From positions 102,589 through 166,588 of the forward strand of contig JAEZTJ010000091.1 of the NCBI GenBank assembly GCA_023421505.1: 64,000 nucleotides of DNA. Reading direction: 5' to 3'. Each line of letters begins with the position of its first letter. Positions within the stretch are counted from its first letter, which is position 1. Under the pieces are notes generated by a model, which did no database searches, was not told where the DNA came from, and worked only from the letters and a program-made list of their open reading frames with translations. The DNA is from Bacillota bacterium. Lineage in GTDB: Bacteria > Bacillota > Clostridia > Lachnospirales > Lachnospiraceae. Shown here piece by piece: positions 25,912 to 35,265 of the stretch. The translations under genes and the position numbers were made by a program.

Positions 25912-28128
25912 ATGTCTGAAGTAGTGGAAGGGTATATTGATAGAATCGTATATCGAAACGAAGAAAACGGATATACCGTATTAAGTCTTCAGGCAGAGGA
26001 GGAGGATATAACCTGTGTTGGAAGTTTTCCCTTTATCAGTGAGGGTGAGTTTATAAAGGCGATGGGAAGCTACACAGAGCATGCAGTTTATGGACAGCAA
26101 TTTCTGATAGAAAGCTTTGATTTGAAGGAACCAGATGATATTTTTTCGGTTGAAAGATATCTAGGTTCCGGAGCAATCAAGGGCGTTGGTGCTGCTCTTG
26201 CGAAAAGGATAGTGAATAGGTTTAAAGAGAATACTTTTCGTATCATAGAAGAGGAACCGGAAAGATTATCAGAAATCAAAGGAATCAGCGAGAGAATGGC
26301 GAAGGATATTTATCGTCAATTTGAAGAAAAGAGAGACATGCGAAGTGCAATGCTATTTTTGCAGCAGTATAATATCACGGGTAATCTTGCTGTTAAGATA
26401 TTTTCTGAATATGGTCAAAGAATGTATGATATCCTTAAGGAAAATCCGTACCGTCTTGCTGAGGATATTACAGGTGTAGGATTTAAGACAGCAGATGAAA
26501 TCGCACGAAGAATAGGGATTGGATATGATTCGGATTATAGAATTAAAGCAGGATTATTATATGTACTTTTACAAGCAAGTAGTGAAGGTCATGTTTATCT
26601 ACCGGAGCAGGAGCTTATTCAAAGAGCGATAACTCTTTTGTATGCGGATGAAGAGACAGTACGAAGACAAATAACCGCTTTAAGCATAGAGAAAAAATTG
26701 ATGGTGAAGGACACAGGAGAAGAAAAAATAATCTATTCAACCGTGTATTATTACATGGAATTAAATGCTGCACGAATGCTTCATGATTTAAATATTAAGT
26801 ATAATATGAATCACGATGAGGTGAAAAATCGTGTAACAGTGATTGAAAAGCAATTTAAGATAGAATTAGACGACCAGCAGAGAACCGCAGTATCTGAAGC
26901 AGCAGGGAACGGTTTACTAATTGTAACCGGAGGGCCCGGAACCGGTAAGACGACAACAATAAATTCAATCATCAAGTTTTTTGAAACAGAAGGTATCGAT
27001 ATTCTTTTGGCAGCGCCAACCGGTAGAGCCGCTAAGAGGATGACGGAGACCACCGGATACGAAGCAAAGACAATCCACAGACTCCTTGAACTTTCGAAGT
27101 TAAGTGATGATCAGGAAAATAAATATTCCTTTGAAAGAAATGAAAGTAATCCCCTTGAGACTGATGTTCTAATCATAGATGAGATGTCTATGGTCGATAT
27201 TAGCCTCCTTCATGCACTCTTAAAAGCAGTTGCTGTAGGTACGAGACTGATCCTTGTAGGGGATGTTAATCAGCTTCCAAGTGTAGGCCCCGGAAATGTA
27301 CTACGGGATATTATTAATTCGCATAGCTTTAACGTAGTAAAGCTGTCTAAGATATTCCGTCAAGCAGCTGACAGTGATATCATTGTAAATGCTCATAAAA
27401 TCAATGATGGTGAACAAATTAAACTAGATAACAAAAGTAAGGATTTCTTTTTTCTAAAGAGAGATAGTGCGAGTGTGATATCTGCTGTAATGATTAATTT
27501 AATAAAAAATAAGCTGCCGGGTTATGTAAATGCAACACCTTTTGATATTCAGGTACTAACACCAATGCGTAAGGGAGAACTGGGAGTAGAGAGGCTCAAT
27601 CAAATATTGCAGCAGGCTCTTAATCCTCCATCGAAGGATAAGCATGAAAAAGAATATCATGAAATTACTTTCCGGGAGGGTGATAAGGTAATGCAGATTA
27701 AGAATAATTATCAAATCACCTGGGAAATGAAAAGTCAATATGGCATTACCGTACAAACCGGAACGGGAGTATTTAATGGAGATGCCGGAGAGATTAAAGA
27801 AATTAATCTTTTCGCTGAACATCTTGTTGTAGAATTTGATGATAATCGTCTTGTGGAGTACAGCTTCAGCCAGCTAGACGAGTTGGAGCTGGCTTATGCT
27901 GTCACTATCCATAAATCACAAGGAAGCGAGTACCCTGCAGTTATTCTGCCAATACTTGACGGCCCAAGACTATTATTTAACCGGAATTTACTATATACAG
28001 CGGTAACCAGAGCCAAGAGCTGTGTTACAATAGTTGGCAGTGATTCGATGCTTCAGTTTATGATTGATAATAAAAGTGAACAAAATCGTTATTCCGGCTT
28101 ATGTGATCGTATAAAGGAATTAAGATAG
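25912..28128 (+). CDS. recD2: ATP-dependent DNA helicase RecD2
   Basis: About 738 aa, the size of Gram-positive RecD2. An N-terminal OB-like domain (EGYIDRIVYRNEENGYTV) is followed by HhH-type repeats (GAIKGVGAALAKRI, LSEIKGISERMAKDI), then an SF1B helicase core. Walker A is GGPGTGKTTT, Walker B is IIDEMSMVD, motif III is GDVNQLPSVGPG and motif VI contains YTAVTRAK. RecD2 is a 5'-3' helicase acting in repair without RecBC. GGGAG precedes ATG 25912; the in-frame ATG 25882 has no RBS. Confidence 0.93.
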   Translation: MSEVVEGYIDRIVYRNEENGYTVLSLQAEEEDITCVGSFPFISEGEFIKAMGSYTEHAVYGQQFLIESFDLKEPDDIFSVERYLGSGAIKGVGAALAKRIVNRFKENTFRIIEEEPERLSEIKGISERMAKDIYRQFEEKRDMRSAMLFLQQYNITGNLAVKIFSEYGQRMYDILKENPYRLAEDITGVGFKTADEIARRIGIGYDSDYRIKAGLLYVLLQASSEGHVYLPEQELIQRAITLLYADEETVRRQITALSIEKKLMVKDTGEEKIIYSTVYYYMELNAARMLHDLNIKYNMNHDEVKNRVTVIEKQFKIELDDQQRTAVSEAAGNGLLIVTGGPGTGKTTTINSIIKFFETEGIDILLAAPTGRAAKRMTETTGYEAKTIHRLLELSKLSDDQENKYSFERNESNPLETDVLIIDEMSMVDISLLHALLKAVAVGTRLILVGDVNQLPSVGPGNVLRDIINSHSFNVVKLSKIFRQAADSDIIVNAHKINDGEQIKLDNKSKDFFFLKRDSASVISAVMINLIKNKLPGYVNATPFDIQVLTPMRKGELGVERLNQILQQALNPPSKDKHEKEYHEITFREGDKVMQIKNNYQITWEMKSQYGITVQTGTGVFNGDAGEIKEINLFAEHLVVEFDDNRLVEYSFSQLDELELAYAVTIHKSQGSEYPAVILPILDGPRLLFNRNLLYTAVTRAKSCVTIVGSDSMLQFMIDNKSEQNRYSGLCDRIKELR

Positions 28129-28133
28129 ATTAA

Positions 28134-29018
28134 CTATTTATCTATGTATTTTAGGGTTTCCATGCCCTCTTTTATAAGCTGATTAATACTGTGATTATGA
28201 GCCCGGCACATTCTCTTAAGGCCAAATAGCTTTTCGGGGTCTTTATTAATCAAGTTCATTCCATAGCTGCAGGAGAGAGTTGCCTTATATCCTAATTTTT
28301 TGAGTATTTGCTCTGTGTTATCGTTATATTTACCATAGGGATAGGTAAATGTATTTGGAGGGGCAATCTCCATTAGCTGAACTCTTTCCTCGAATTTTGT
28401 AACATCCTCTGTTATTATCTGCTCATAATCAAAGATAGACTCATTGCAAAACTGCCCGCAGCCATATCTTCCGTTCTTGATTTTATGCATATTATAGGTG
28501 TGGTTTTGAATTTCAACAAACCCTGATTGCTCCATTTCCTTAAGATGCTTCCAGGTTAAATGTGCGGTAAGATGATTGTCATTCACCTTTGAAAAATCGT
28601 CTGTACTCTTGCCCACAATAGATAATACAATTTTTTTGTTGTATTTTTGTAATAAGGGGAAGACATATTTATAAGTACTTAAGTATCCGTCATCAAAAGA
28701 CAGGATGATTGGATTTTCGGGTAAGTCGGTATCTTCATAGACATAATTGATTAAATCCGTCATGGCTATTGTACTATAATTGTTATCGGACAGATATTTT
28801 AAATCACTTTCAAATTCATATGGACTTATCACATCTTTTCCGAGTTCATTATTCTTAACCTGATGGTACATTATAATAGGTACACATACTGCTGCGCTTC
28901 TTGAAGAAACAGCGTAAATCTCTATAGCATTTTTGGCAATAGAGATGGTTAATAATGAAAAGATAATAACCAGTAAGGAGTATTTGATATATTTTTTATA
29001 CTTTATTAGATTACGCAT
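28134..29018 (-). CDS. Membrane-anchored polysaccharide deacetylase
   Basis: About 294 aa. An N-terminal transmembrane anchor (residues about 12-32) is followed by a NodB-homology domain. The first motif is SFDDGY with both Asp residues, and the metal motif reads NHTYNMH where most relatives have SHT..H. The TYPYGKYN motif follows. Such enzymes remove N- or O-acetyl groups from peptidoglycan or other glycans at the cell surface. GTG 29027 is in frame but AAGGTGG points to ATG 29018. It ends 5 bases from the convergent recD2 stop. Confidence 0.85.
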   Translation of the reverse strand: MRNLIKYKKYIKYSLLVIIFSLLTISIAKNAIEIYAVSSRSAAVCVPIIMYHQVKNNELGKDVISPYEFESDLKYLSDNNYSTIAMTDLINYVYEDTDLPENPIILSFDDGYLSTYKYVFPLLQKYNKKIVLSIVGKSTDDFSKVNDNHLTAHLTWKHLKEMEQSGFVEIQNHTYNMHKIKNGRYGCGQFCNESIFDYEQIITEDVTKFEERVQLMEIAPPNTFTYPYGKYNDNTEQILKKLGYKATLSCSYGMNLINKDPEKLFGLKRMCRAHNHSINQLIKEGMETLKYIDK

Positions 29019-29236
29019 TACTGCCACCTTAAATGTTATATGATATACTTATGATGAGATAGGAAAATATTATTACAAAAATTGATAAAAAGTTAAAAGT
29101 ATATATAATATTTTGTAGTGCATTTTAATGGAAAATAAGGTATAATTATAGAACTGAAATATGAAAATATATATTACTTAGTTAGATAGTTGTAAAAAGA
29201 AAGGTATTATGATACAGCTAACTAATATTACTAAGA

Positions 29237-29309
29237 TAGGCAATTGCGAAACTCAGTAATTGTAAGTATTGTATACAACTAATAAAACTATATAGTTCGC
29301 AATTATCTA
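29237..29309. repeat. MITE-like palindromic element, short copy
   Basis: A 73-bp copy with ends TAGGCAATTGCGAAACT and AGTTCGCAATTATCTA. It lacks the GC-richer centre found at 13362 and 48824. It lies 28 bases upstream of the galU-like start, so it is probably part of that gene's leader. Confidence 0.7.
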
Positions 29310-29337
29310 ATTACTAAGAAATTTGGAGGAGATTAAA

Positions 29338-30246
29338 TTGACAGAGACATCATTAGTCATTATGGCAGCAGGGATTGGAAGCAGATACGGAGGAATAAAA
29401 CAATTGGAGCCGGTAGGGCCCAGTGGTGAGATTATTATGGATTACTCAATCTACGATGCAATAAAGGCTGGCTTTAGTAAGGTGGTTTTTATTATTCGCA
29501 GGGATTTGGAGAAGGATTTCAAGGAAATTATAGGCAATAGAATTGAAAAAAACATCAAAGTAGAGTATGTATTCCAAGATCTTGATGCACTTCCGGAAAG
29601 CTTTAAAAAGCCCGAGGATAGAACCAAGCCGTGGGGAACGGGGCAAGCAGTTTTATGTTGTAAGGATGTAGTTGATGGACCATTTGCTGTAATTAATGCA
29701 GATGATTATTATGGTAAGGAAGCTTTTTCACTTGTTAATCACTTTTTAAAAAATGTTTCTGAAAGTAACCAATATTGTCTTGCTGGATTTATACTGGGTA
29801 ATACCTTAAGCGAAAATGGCGCAGTAACCCGTGGTGTCTGCAAGGCGAACGAGGAAGGTAAGCTAATTGATATTACGGAAACATCAGGAATAGTTCCCGC
29901 AGGAGATTATGCAGCGGCAAAGAATAGTTCCGGTGAAGATATTAGAATTGATCTAAACAGTCTCGTATCTATGAATATGTGGGGCTTTCAACCGACGCTC
30001 TTTGATGCACTTGAAAAGGGCTTTGTAGAATTTTTAAATGACCTTAAGAAAGACGATATCAAAAAGGAGTATCTGCTGCCTACTATTGTTGGAGATATGG
30101 TGAAAGCGAATAAAATAGAGGTTTCAGTACTAAAAACCTCGGATCGTTGGTTTGGTGTAACCTACAAGGAGGATAAGGAAACGGTGGTACAATCCATTAG
30201 AGCCCTGATCGATAAAGGAGAATATCCATCCAGGTTATTCGCATAA
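29338..30246 (+). CDS. Sugar-phosphate nucleotidyltransferase (GalU-like)
   Basis: About 302 aa. The nucleotidyltransferase signature is MAAGIGSRYGGIKQLEPVG, and the Mg-binding Asp lies in FAVINADDYYG. It joins a nucleoside triphosphate to a sugar 1-phosphate; which sugar cannot be told, and the family is often annotated only generically in Lachnospiraceae. A perfect GGAGGA places the start at TTG 29338 rather than the in-frame TTG 29323. It is followed 18 bases later by comFC, so the two are probably cotranscribed. Confidence 0.82.
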   Translation: MTETSLVIMAAGIGSRYGGIKQLEPVGPSGEIIMDYSIYDAIKAGFSKVVFIIRRDLEKDFKEIIGNRIEKNIKVEYVFQDLDALPESFKKPEDRTKPWGTGQAVLCCKDVVDGPFAVINADDYYGKEAFSLVNHFLKNVSESNQYCLAGFILGNTLSENGAVTRGVCKANEEGKLIDITETSGIVPAGDYAAAKNSSGEDIRIDLNSLVSMNMWGFQPTLFDALEKGFVEFLNDLKKDDIKKEYLLPTIVGDMVKANKIEVSVLKTSDRWFGVTYKEDKETVVQSIRALIDKGEYPSRLFA

Positions 30247-30264
30247 GAGAATAGGAGTAAAAGG

Positions 30265-30987
30265 TTGCTTCAGTCTATTCTAGATATAATTTATCCAGTA
30301 AGATGTCCAATATGCGGTGATATAGTACTACCCAAGGGAGAGAGAATATGCTCACCCTGCAGGATGAAACTTCCTTATATTGAAGAACCTAGATGTATGA
30401 AATGCAGTAAACCATTAGAACAGGACGGAAAGGAATACTGTAGTGACTGCGGACATAAAAGATATACCTTCGATAAGGGATATGCCCTCTGGATTTACAC
30501 TGATGATATGAGGCACTCTATTGCAGAGTTTAAATATCACAATAAAAAGGAATATGCTAAATTCTATATAAATGAGATGCTTCGCTTATATGGAAAGCGA
30601 ATTATTAATCTTACTCCGGATGTTATTGTTCCTGTTCCATTACACCGGAGTAAATATCAAAGCAGGGGTTATAATCAAGCAGATATACTTGCAAGAGGAT
30701 TCGGAAAAGAGCTTGAAATACCAGTGCTATCAAAGCTTCTGATTAGAAATAAAAAAACACTTCCTCAAAAAAAATTAAGTAATAAAGAACGTTTTGATAA
30801 TCTGCGTGAAGCTTTTGAATTTAGCGATATGGAATTTAGAAATTATAATAAAAAAATTACTACAGTTTTATTGGTAGATGATATTTATACAACGGGCAGT
30901 ACGATTGATGCATGTTCGAGTGTACTAAAATCTAATGGCATAGAAAAGGTATATTTTCTCGTTTTGTGCATAGGAAAAGGTTTTTAG
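30265..30987 (+). CDS. comFC: ComF-family phosphoribosyltransferase-like protein
   Basis: 240 aa. An N-terminal zinc-ribbon with four CxxC pairs (CPICG, CSPC, CMKC, CSDC, residues about 12-65) is followed by a PRTase fold with PVPLHRSKYQSRGYNQ and the PRPP loop VLLVDDIYTTGST. ComFC takes part in natural competence and DNA uptake in other bacteria. TTG start with AGGAG eight bases upstream. The order comFC-yvyF matches the B. subtilis comF-flagellar region. Confidence 0.9.
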   Translation: MLQSILDIIYPVRCPICGDIVLPKGERICSPCRMKLPYIEEPRCMKCSKPLEQDGKEYCSDCGHKRYTFDKGYALWIYTDDMRHSIAEFKYHNKKEYAKFYINEMLRLYGKRIINLTPDVIVPVPLHRSKYQSRGYNQADILARGFGKELEIPVLSKLLIRNKKTLPQKKLSNKERFDNLREAFEFSDMEFRNYNKKITTVLLVDDIYTTGSTIDACSSVLKSNGIEKVYFLVLCIGKGF

Positions 30988-30998
30988 GAGGATAGTGT

Positions 30999-31424
30999 AT
31001 GGAAGTAAGAAATTGTAAAAGCTGTGGAAAACTATTTAATTATATGTCCGGGCCACCTCTTTGCCCAACCTGTATCGCTTCGTTGGATGCCAAATTTGAA
31101 GAGGTTAAGGAATATGTTTATGATCATCCGCGGGTTGGAATTCAAGAGGTCTCTGAGGAGATGGAGGTTTCTATCCCACAAATCAAGCAGTGGATTCGTG
31201 AGGAGAGACTTTCCTTTGCAGAGGATTCTATGATTGGACTGGAATGTGAGGGTTGCGGGGTCACGATTAAAACAGGGCGCTTTTGTAAAAGCTGCAAGGA
31301 TAAATTGGCAAAGGGCTTTACAGATTTATACCCAGAGGAAAAACAGGCACAAAAACAAAAAGATGTTCGAGAAACATCAAAAATGCGTTTTCTGGATAAG
31401 CATGGGAATAAAAAAGAGTTATAA
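30999..31424 (+). CDS. yvyF: Flagellar-operon zinc-ribbon protein YvyF
   Basis: 141 aa. Two small Cys clusters (CKSCGKLF with CPTC, and CEGCG with CKSC) bracket a MerR-like helix-turn-helix (GIQEVSEEMEVSIPQIKQWI). This is the TIGR03826/YvyF family found beside flagellar and comF genes in Firmicutes, thought to be a regulator. AGGAGG lies just before the ATG, 11 bases after comFC. No other flagellar genes are adjacent here; flgF and flgG are 6 kb upstream. Confidence 0.88.
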   Translation: MEVRNCKSCGKLFNYMSGPPLCPTCIASLDAKFEEVKEYVYDHPRVGIQEVSEEMEVSIPQIKQWIREERLSFAEDSMIGLECEGCGVTIKTGRFCKSCKDKLAKGFTDLYPEEKQAQKQKDVRETSKMRFLDKHGNKKEL

Positions 31425-31440
31425 CATTTTATAGGTGCTC

Positions 31441-32277
31441 TTAAATTAACCTGATTCCATCGTCGGTTATTTTAATGGCACCTTCTTTATATAATTTTCC
31501 GATAGCTTTTTTAAAGGCATTTTTACTTATCTTAAATTCGTTTTTTATTACTTCGGCGGCTGTATTATCATTATAGGGAAGGAAGCCCTCGGAGGCTTTC
31601 AATTTTACTAAAATCATATCTGAATCTGAGTTCCTCTGTAGATAGGATTTCTCTCGAAGACTTAAGGTTAATTTGCCATCAGGCCGTATGTTAATTACAC
31701 GGGCATGGATTGTATTCCCGATCTTGATGTTCGAAAATAACTCATTTTTGGGGATCATAGCAGAATATTTATTATCTACTGCTACAAATACCCCGAACGC
31801 CTCTAATTCATCATATACAATACCGGTTACCATATCATCCTTTTTATAAGGTGACTCAGTAGAAAGAACCTCATAAACCTTCATCGTTGCACAAAGGCGG
31901 TCGCTCTTATCAATATATAATGTAACTAATACTTGATCGCCTGCTTCTACCCTAGCAGTTTGCTCTTTGTAGGGAAGAAGAAGATCCTTCATAAGTCCCC
32001 AATCAAGGAAGGCTCCGATTGAACTTACTTCCTTGACATTTAGTACAGCTAAACCACCAAGAGTAAAGGGTACCATAGCTGTGGTAGCAATAATACGGTC
32101 TTCGGAATCCTTATATATAAATACCTTTAGTTTATCACCTAGTTCAGTTCCTTCCGGTACTTCTTTTGTCGGCAGAAGAACTGTATTTTTCTTATCTTCC
32201 TCTGTTTCAGCTAAGTAAAGACCAAAATCGGCTTTTTTCACCACTACAAGAAACTGATATTTTCCTAATTCTATCAT
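31441..32277 (-). CDS. cvfB: S1-domain RNA-binding protein, CvfB family
   Basis: About 278 aa. Several S1-like OB domains (starting GKYQFLVVVKKADFGLYLA; a later one with GTIHARVINIRPDGKLTLSL) are followed by a C-terminal winged helix (residues about 225-278), the CvfB/YitL architecture. CvfB binds RNA and affects virulence gene expression in staphylococci; the role here is unknown. GGAG supports ATG 32277 (MIELGK) instead of the in-frame ATG 32289. Convergent with yvyF at a 16-base gap. Confidence 0.88.
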   Translation of the reverse strand: MIELGKYQFLVVVKKADFGLYLAETEEDKKNTVLLPTKEVPEGTELGDKLKVFIYKDSEDRIIATTAMVPFTLGGLAVLNVKEVSSIGAFLDWGLMKDLLLPYKEQTARVEAGDQVLVTLYIDKSDRLCATMKVYEVLSTESPYKKDDMVTGIVYDELEAFGVFVAVDNKYSAMIPKNELFSNIKIGNTIHARVINIRPDGKLTLSLREKSYLQRNSDSDMILVKLKASEGFLPYNDNTAAEVIKNEFKISKNAFKKAIGKLYKEGAIKITDDGIRLI

Positions 32278-32313
32278 AATATTCTCCATTCTGCTGCAAA
32301 CCAGCCCATGCTT

Positions 32314-33024
32314 TTAATTTCTTACACCTTGAAATTCGACAATAGCATAAGAATTGTTGTCGACACTTGACAGTACTATTTTAATACAATTTTCCTCCTC
32401 TGAGATAAGAGGTACGATACTGTCACCCAATACTGCCTGTGTTTTGTATTCTGCACGAAGCTGCTGCACATAGAAGCGGTCATGCAGAAATTCCTCAGCC
32501 ATTCTAATGTATTGCCCATTATTAACATGATTATACGTATCAATATTGTATTTTTTAACTGGAAAAGGCGGATAAGCCGTGAAATCTTTAGGGATTTCAA
32601 TCTTTCGCTTGGCATACTCCATGGGGTATGGTGGTTCTAGCTCATAGCCCGTATCATCTGGAACCTTCGTAGGTCTACCTGTCTGTGTATCTAAATACAC
32701 CCATATGGAATTCGCTGTTGCAAGAGGCCTGTCCTCAGAATCCTTCATTATAAAATTCCGGAAACCATAAAAACCCTTAAAATCGTAAGGCCAGGTGCCG
32801 ATCGTAATACTATCTCCCAGTTTTACAGGCTCTAATAGGTTAAGCTGCCAGCTGTTAAGTAACCAGACTTTATTTTTAGAGCGAAGATAGGAAAGTCCCA
32901 GATTTAAATCTTCTGATTGAAAAGTACTGCAATCCTGAAAATAGTTTATCATGGAGGAGCAGGATAAAGTACCCTGTTTATGATTTAATTCACTGAATCT
33001 GACCCTGCTTTGAAAGCTATACAT
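32314..33024 (-). CDS. Acyl-ACP thioesterase (FatA type)
   Basis: 236 aa made of two hotdog domains. The N-terminal one contains NYFQDCSTFQSEDL and the second the catalytic-type NIDTYNHVNNGQYI, with the Asn and His of the plant-FatA-like family. It hydrolyses acyl-ACP to free fatty acid. Present in many Clostridia, it may adjust fatty-acid supply. It is transcribed towards cvfB with a gap of 36 bases, so the two probably form one transcript. Confidence 0.9.
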   Translation of the reverse strand: MYSFQSRVRFSELNHKQGTLSCSSMINYFQDCSTFQSEDLNLGLSYLRSKNKVWLLNSWQLNLLEPVKLGDSITIGTWPYDFKGFYGFRNFIMKDSEDRPLATANSIWVYLDTQTGRPTKVPDDTGYELEPPYPMEYAKRKIEIPKDFTAYPPFPVKKYNIDTYNHVNNGQYIRMAEEFLHDRFYVQQLRAEYKTQAVLGDSIVPLISEEENCIKIVLSSVDNNSYAIVEFQGVRN

Positions 33025-33226
33025 AATAAAACGCCTCTCTTATAAATGGAATATAGCCGATGCTTTTTGCAATAGCTAAATATGGAATAGGTAGAGTATA
33101 ACATTATTTTGCCAATTTATATAGTACTATTTTCGGAGAGTATTATTTTATGTTTTATGAAAAGTAGTGGAATTCTTATGATATATTTGCTATAATAAGC
33201 TTGTTTAAAAGAGGAGGGATACGTAA

Positions 33227-33811
33227 TTGGACTCGATAGAGTATTATAATCAGAACGCAGCAGATTATTTTGAGCGTACGGTCGATATTAATATGCAGGA
33301 GTATTGGAATATTTTCACTTCATTATTACCGGAGGAAGGAAGCATATTGGATCTCGGCTGTGGGTCAGGCAGGGACAGTGAATTTTTTATATCCCAGGGC
33401 TTTGATGTAACTGCAATGGATGCGTCTGAGGGAATGTGTGATTTAGCAAGTATACATATAGGTCAGGATGTATTAAAATTATCCTTTGAAGAGATGGATT
33501 TTGATGAGGTTTTTGACGGAATATGGGCTTGCGCTTCATTGCTGCACGTACCGAGTGATGAGATAGAGAACATTTTCCAGAAAGTAATAAAAAGCTTAAA
33601 AGTAAACGGTGCATTATTCATGTCGGTTAAATATGGGGATTTTGAAGGGGAAAGAGACGGACGATATTATACGGATTATAGAACCAGAACGTTAAAGGAT
33701 TTAATATTACGGCATGATAATATGGAACTGATTGACATACAAAAGTGTGAGGATCTTAAATGCAGTAAAGACTCACAATGGATTTATGTTATAGCAAGAA
33801 GAGTAGAATAA
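33227..33811 (+). CDS. SAM-dependent class I methyltransferase
   Basis: 194 aa. The SAM motif I is ILDLGCGSGRDSEFF (residues about 40-54) and motif II/post I contains VTAMDASEGM. The later region (GIWACASLLHVP) is typical of methyltransf_25/11 proteins. The substrate is unknown. TTG start with GAGGAGG seven bases before it. The gene stands alone between a divergent thioesterase and trxB. Confidence 0.85.
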   Translation: MDSIEYYNQNAADYFERTVDINMQEYWNIFTSLLPEEGSILDLGCGSGRDSEFFISQGFDVTAMDASEGMCDLASIHIGQDVLKLSFEEMDFDEVFDGIWACASLLHVPSDEIENIFQKVIKSLKVNGALFMSVKYGDFEGERDGRYYTDYRTRTLKDLILRHDNMELIDIQKCEDLKCSKDSQWIYVIARRVE

Positions 33812-33840
33812 GATAAGATGATTCAATAAGGTTAGTTTTG

Positions 33841-33950
33841 ACTACTGAAAAGTATAATTTATACCTAAGAGCAAGAGCCGGCGTAACCAAAGTGTGTAAA
33901 CACACTTGGTACAAGTTAATTCAAAGGCAGGCATGTTATGGTAATATGAA
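33841..33950 (+). repeat. Composite two-hairpin repeat, diverged copy
   Basis: Contains GCGTAACCAAAGTGTG, CACACTTGGTACAAG and the tail TTCAAAGGCAGGCATG in the same order as the units near 1.7 kb. The first hairpin is degenerate. Confidence 0.7.
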
Positions 33951-33988
33951 ATAAATACGGATTGCATAATTTGTTGCAGTGCGAATAA

Positions 33989-34026
33989 ATATGACAATGA
34001 TTGCTAATAATCATTGTCATATTTTT
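33989..34026 (+). terminator. Strong terminator upstream of trxB
   Basis: ATATGACAATGATT and AATCATTGTCATAT form a perfect stem with a 6-base loop followed by T's. It would end transcripts entering from the methyltransferase gene or the repeat. Confidence 0.85.
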
Positions 34027-34120
34027 AAATCTCAATATTTGGGTGTCATAAGCCCATTTGAATATATAAGCGATAAATTTCGTAATGAATTATTGTATAT
34101 TAATTTTAGGAGGAAACAAT

Positions 34121-35038
34121 ATGTTATATGACGTAATAATAATCGGATCAGGACCTGCAGGTCTGGCAGCAGCCATTTATGCCAAAAGGGCAGAATTGAA
34201 CTTAATTGTAATTGAAAAAGCGGGTTTAAGCGGTGGGCAGATCATTAACACCTATGAAGTGGATAACTATCCTGGAACACCTGGAATAGGCGGGTTTGAA
34301 TTAAGTATAAAATTCAGAGAGCATGCGGATAAGCTTGGGGCTACTTTTGTTAGCGGAGAAGTAACGGATTTTAAACTTGAGGAGGATGTTAAAGTTGTAA
34401 TTATGGATACCGGAGATGAGTACCGTGCGAAGAGTATTGTGATTGCAGCCGGCGGAGCACCAAGACATTTGGATGTGAAGGGGGAAGATAAATTATCTGG
34501 TATGGGTGTATCTTACTGTGCTACCTGTGATGGTGCATTTTTTAAGAATAAGACAGTTGCAGTTGTAGGCGGTGGGGATGTTGCAGTCGAAGATGCAATC
34601 TTTTTAGCCAGACTATGCAAACAAGTATATGTAATACACAGAAGGGACCAATTCAGAGCTTCTAAGAGCATATCCAATCGGTTAATGGCACTGGAAAATG
34701 TAACAATTCTATGGGATAGCGTAGTTGAAAACATAAATGGTGAGGATAAGGTAGAAACGATTGATGTTAAAAATATAAAATCAGGTGAGAAGACTTCTTA
34801 TGAGGTTGCAGGAGTTTTTATTGCGGTTGGATATATGCCGAATTCCGAAATTTATAAGAAGGTTGTAGCCACGGATGAGAGTGGTTATATTATTGCAGGA
34901 GAAAATTGCAGCACCAATATACCAGGAATTTATGCTGCAGGAGACATTAGAACAAAGGAGCTTAGACAGATTGTTACGGCTGCCTCCGATGGAGCCAATG
35001 CCATTACAGCAGTAGAAAAATATTTGAATCAACTATAA
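34121..35038 (+). CDS. trxB: Thioredoxin reductase
   Basis: 305 aa, the family length. FAD-binding GSGPAGLAAAIYA near the N-terminus, the redox disulphide YCATCDGAFF (about residue 133), NADPH-binding VVGGGDVAVEDA and the C-terminal FAD motif YAAGDIR. It passes electrons from NADPH to thioredoxin. A perfect TTAGGAGGA sits before ATG 34121; the in-frame ATG 34085 has no RBS. No thioredoxin gene is adjacent. Confidence 0.94.
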   Translation: MLYDVIIIGSGPAGLAAAIYAKRAELNLIVIEKAGLSGGQIINTYEVDNYPGTPGIGGFELSIKFREHADKLGATFVSGEVTDFKLEEDVKVVIMDTGDEYRAKSIVIAAGGAPRHLDVKGEDKLSGMGVSYCATCDGAFFKNKTVAVVGGGDVAVEDAIFLARLCKQVYVIHRRDQFRASKSISNRLMALENVTILWDSVVENINGEDKVETIDVKNIKSGEKTSYEVAGVFIAVGYMPNSEIYKKVVATDESGYIIAGENCSTNIPGIYAAGDIRTKELRQIVTAASDGANAITAVEKYLNQL

Positions 35039-35123
35039 ATGACACTACCAATGAAAATGCTGGAACTCCTGTTTAATCATGGCTTTTATGCAAAATAATT
35101 CTACAGTTTTAGTATGAATGTGA

Positions 35124-35152
35124 TTGACACTTACTGTCAAATTTGCTATAAT
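35124..35152 (+). promoter_or_regulatory. SigA-type promoter of the SH3-NlpC/P60 gene
   Basis: TTGACA (35124-35129) and TATAAT (35147-35152) with a 17-base spacer, followed by an untranslated leader of about 110 bases. Confidence 0.75.
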
Positions 35153-35265
35153 TAGTTCGTTGAATGTAACAATTTTGTAATATTTACGATTTTATGAAAT
35201 AATCGGTTGATGTAACGGATGACAAAAGTAATCATGGTTACTTGCAATACTTAGGAGGTTAATTC

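Noticed and set aside
28134..28137. Operon of recD2 with the deacetylase
   Set aside because: The genes are convergent, so no shared transcript is possible.
35130..35265. Possible c-di-AMP or other riboswitch before the NlpC/P60 gene
   Set aside because: The 110-base leader has small stems but none of the conserved strings of the ydaO or GEMM families.
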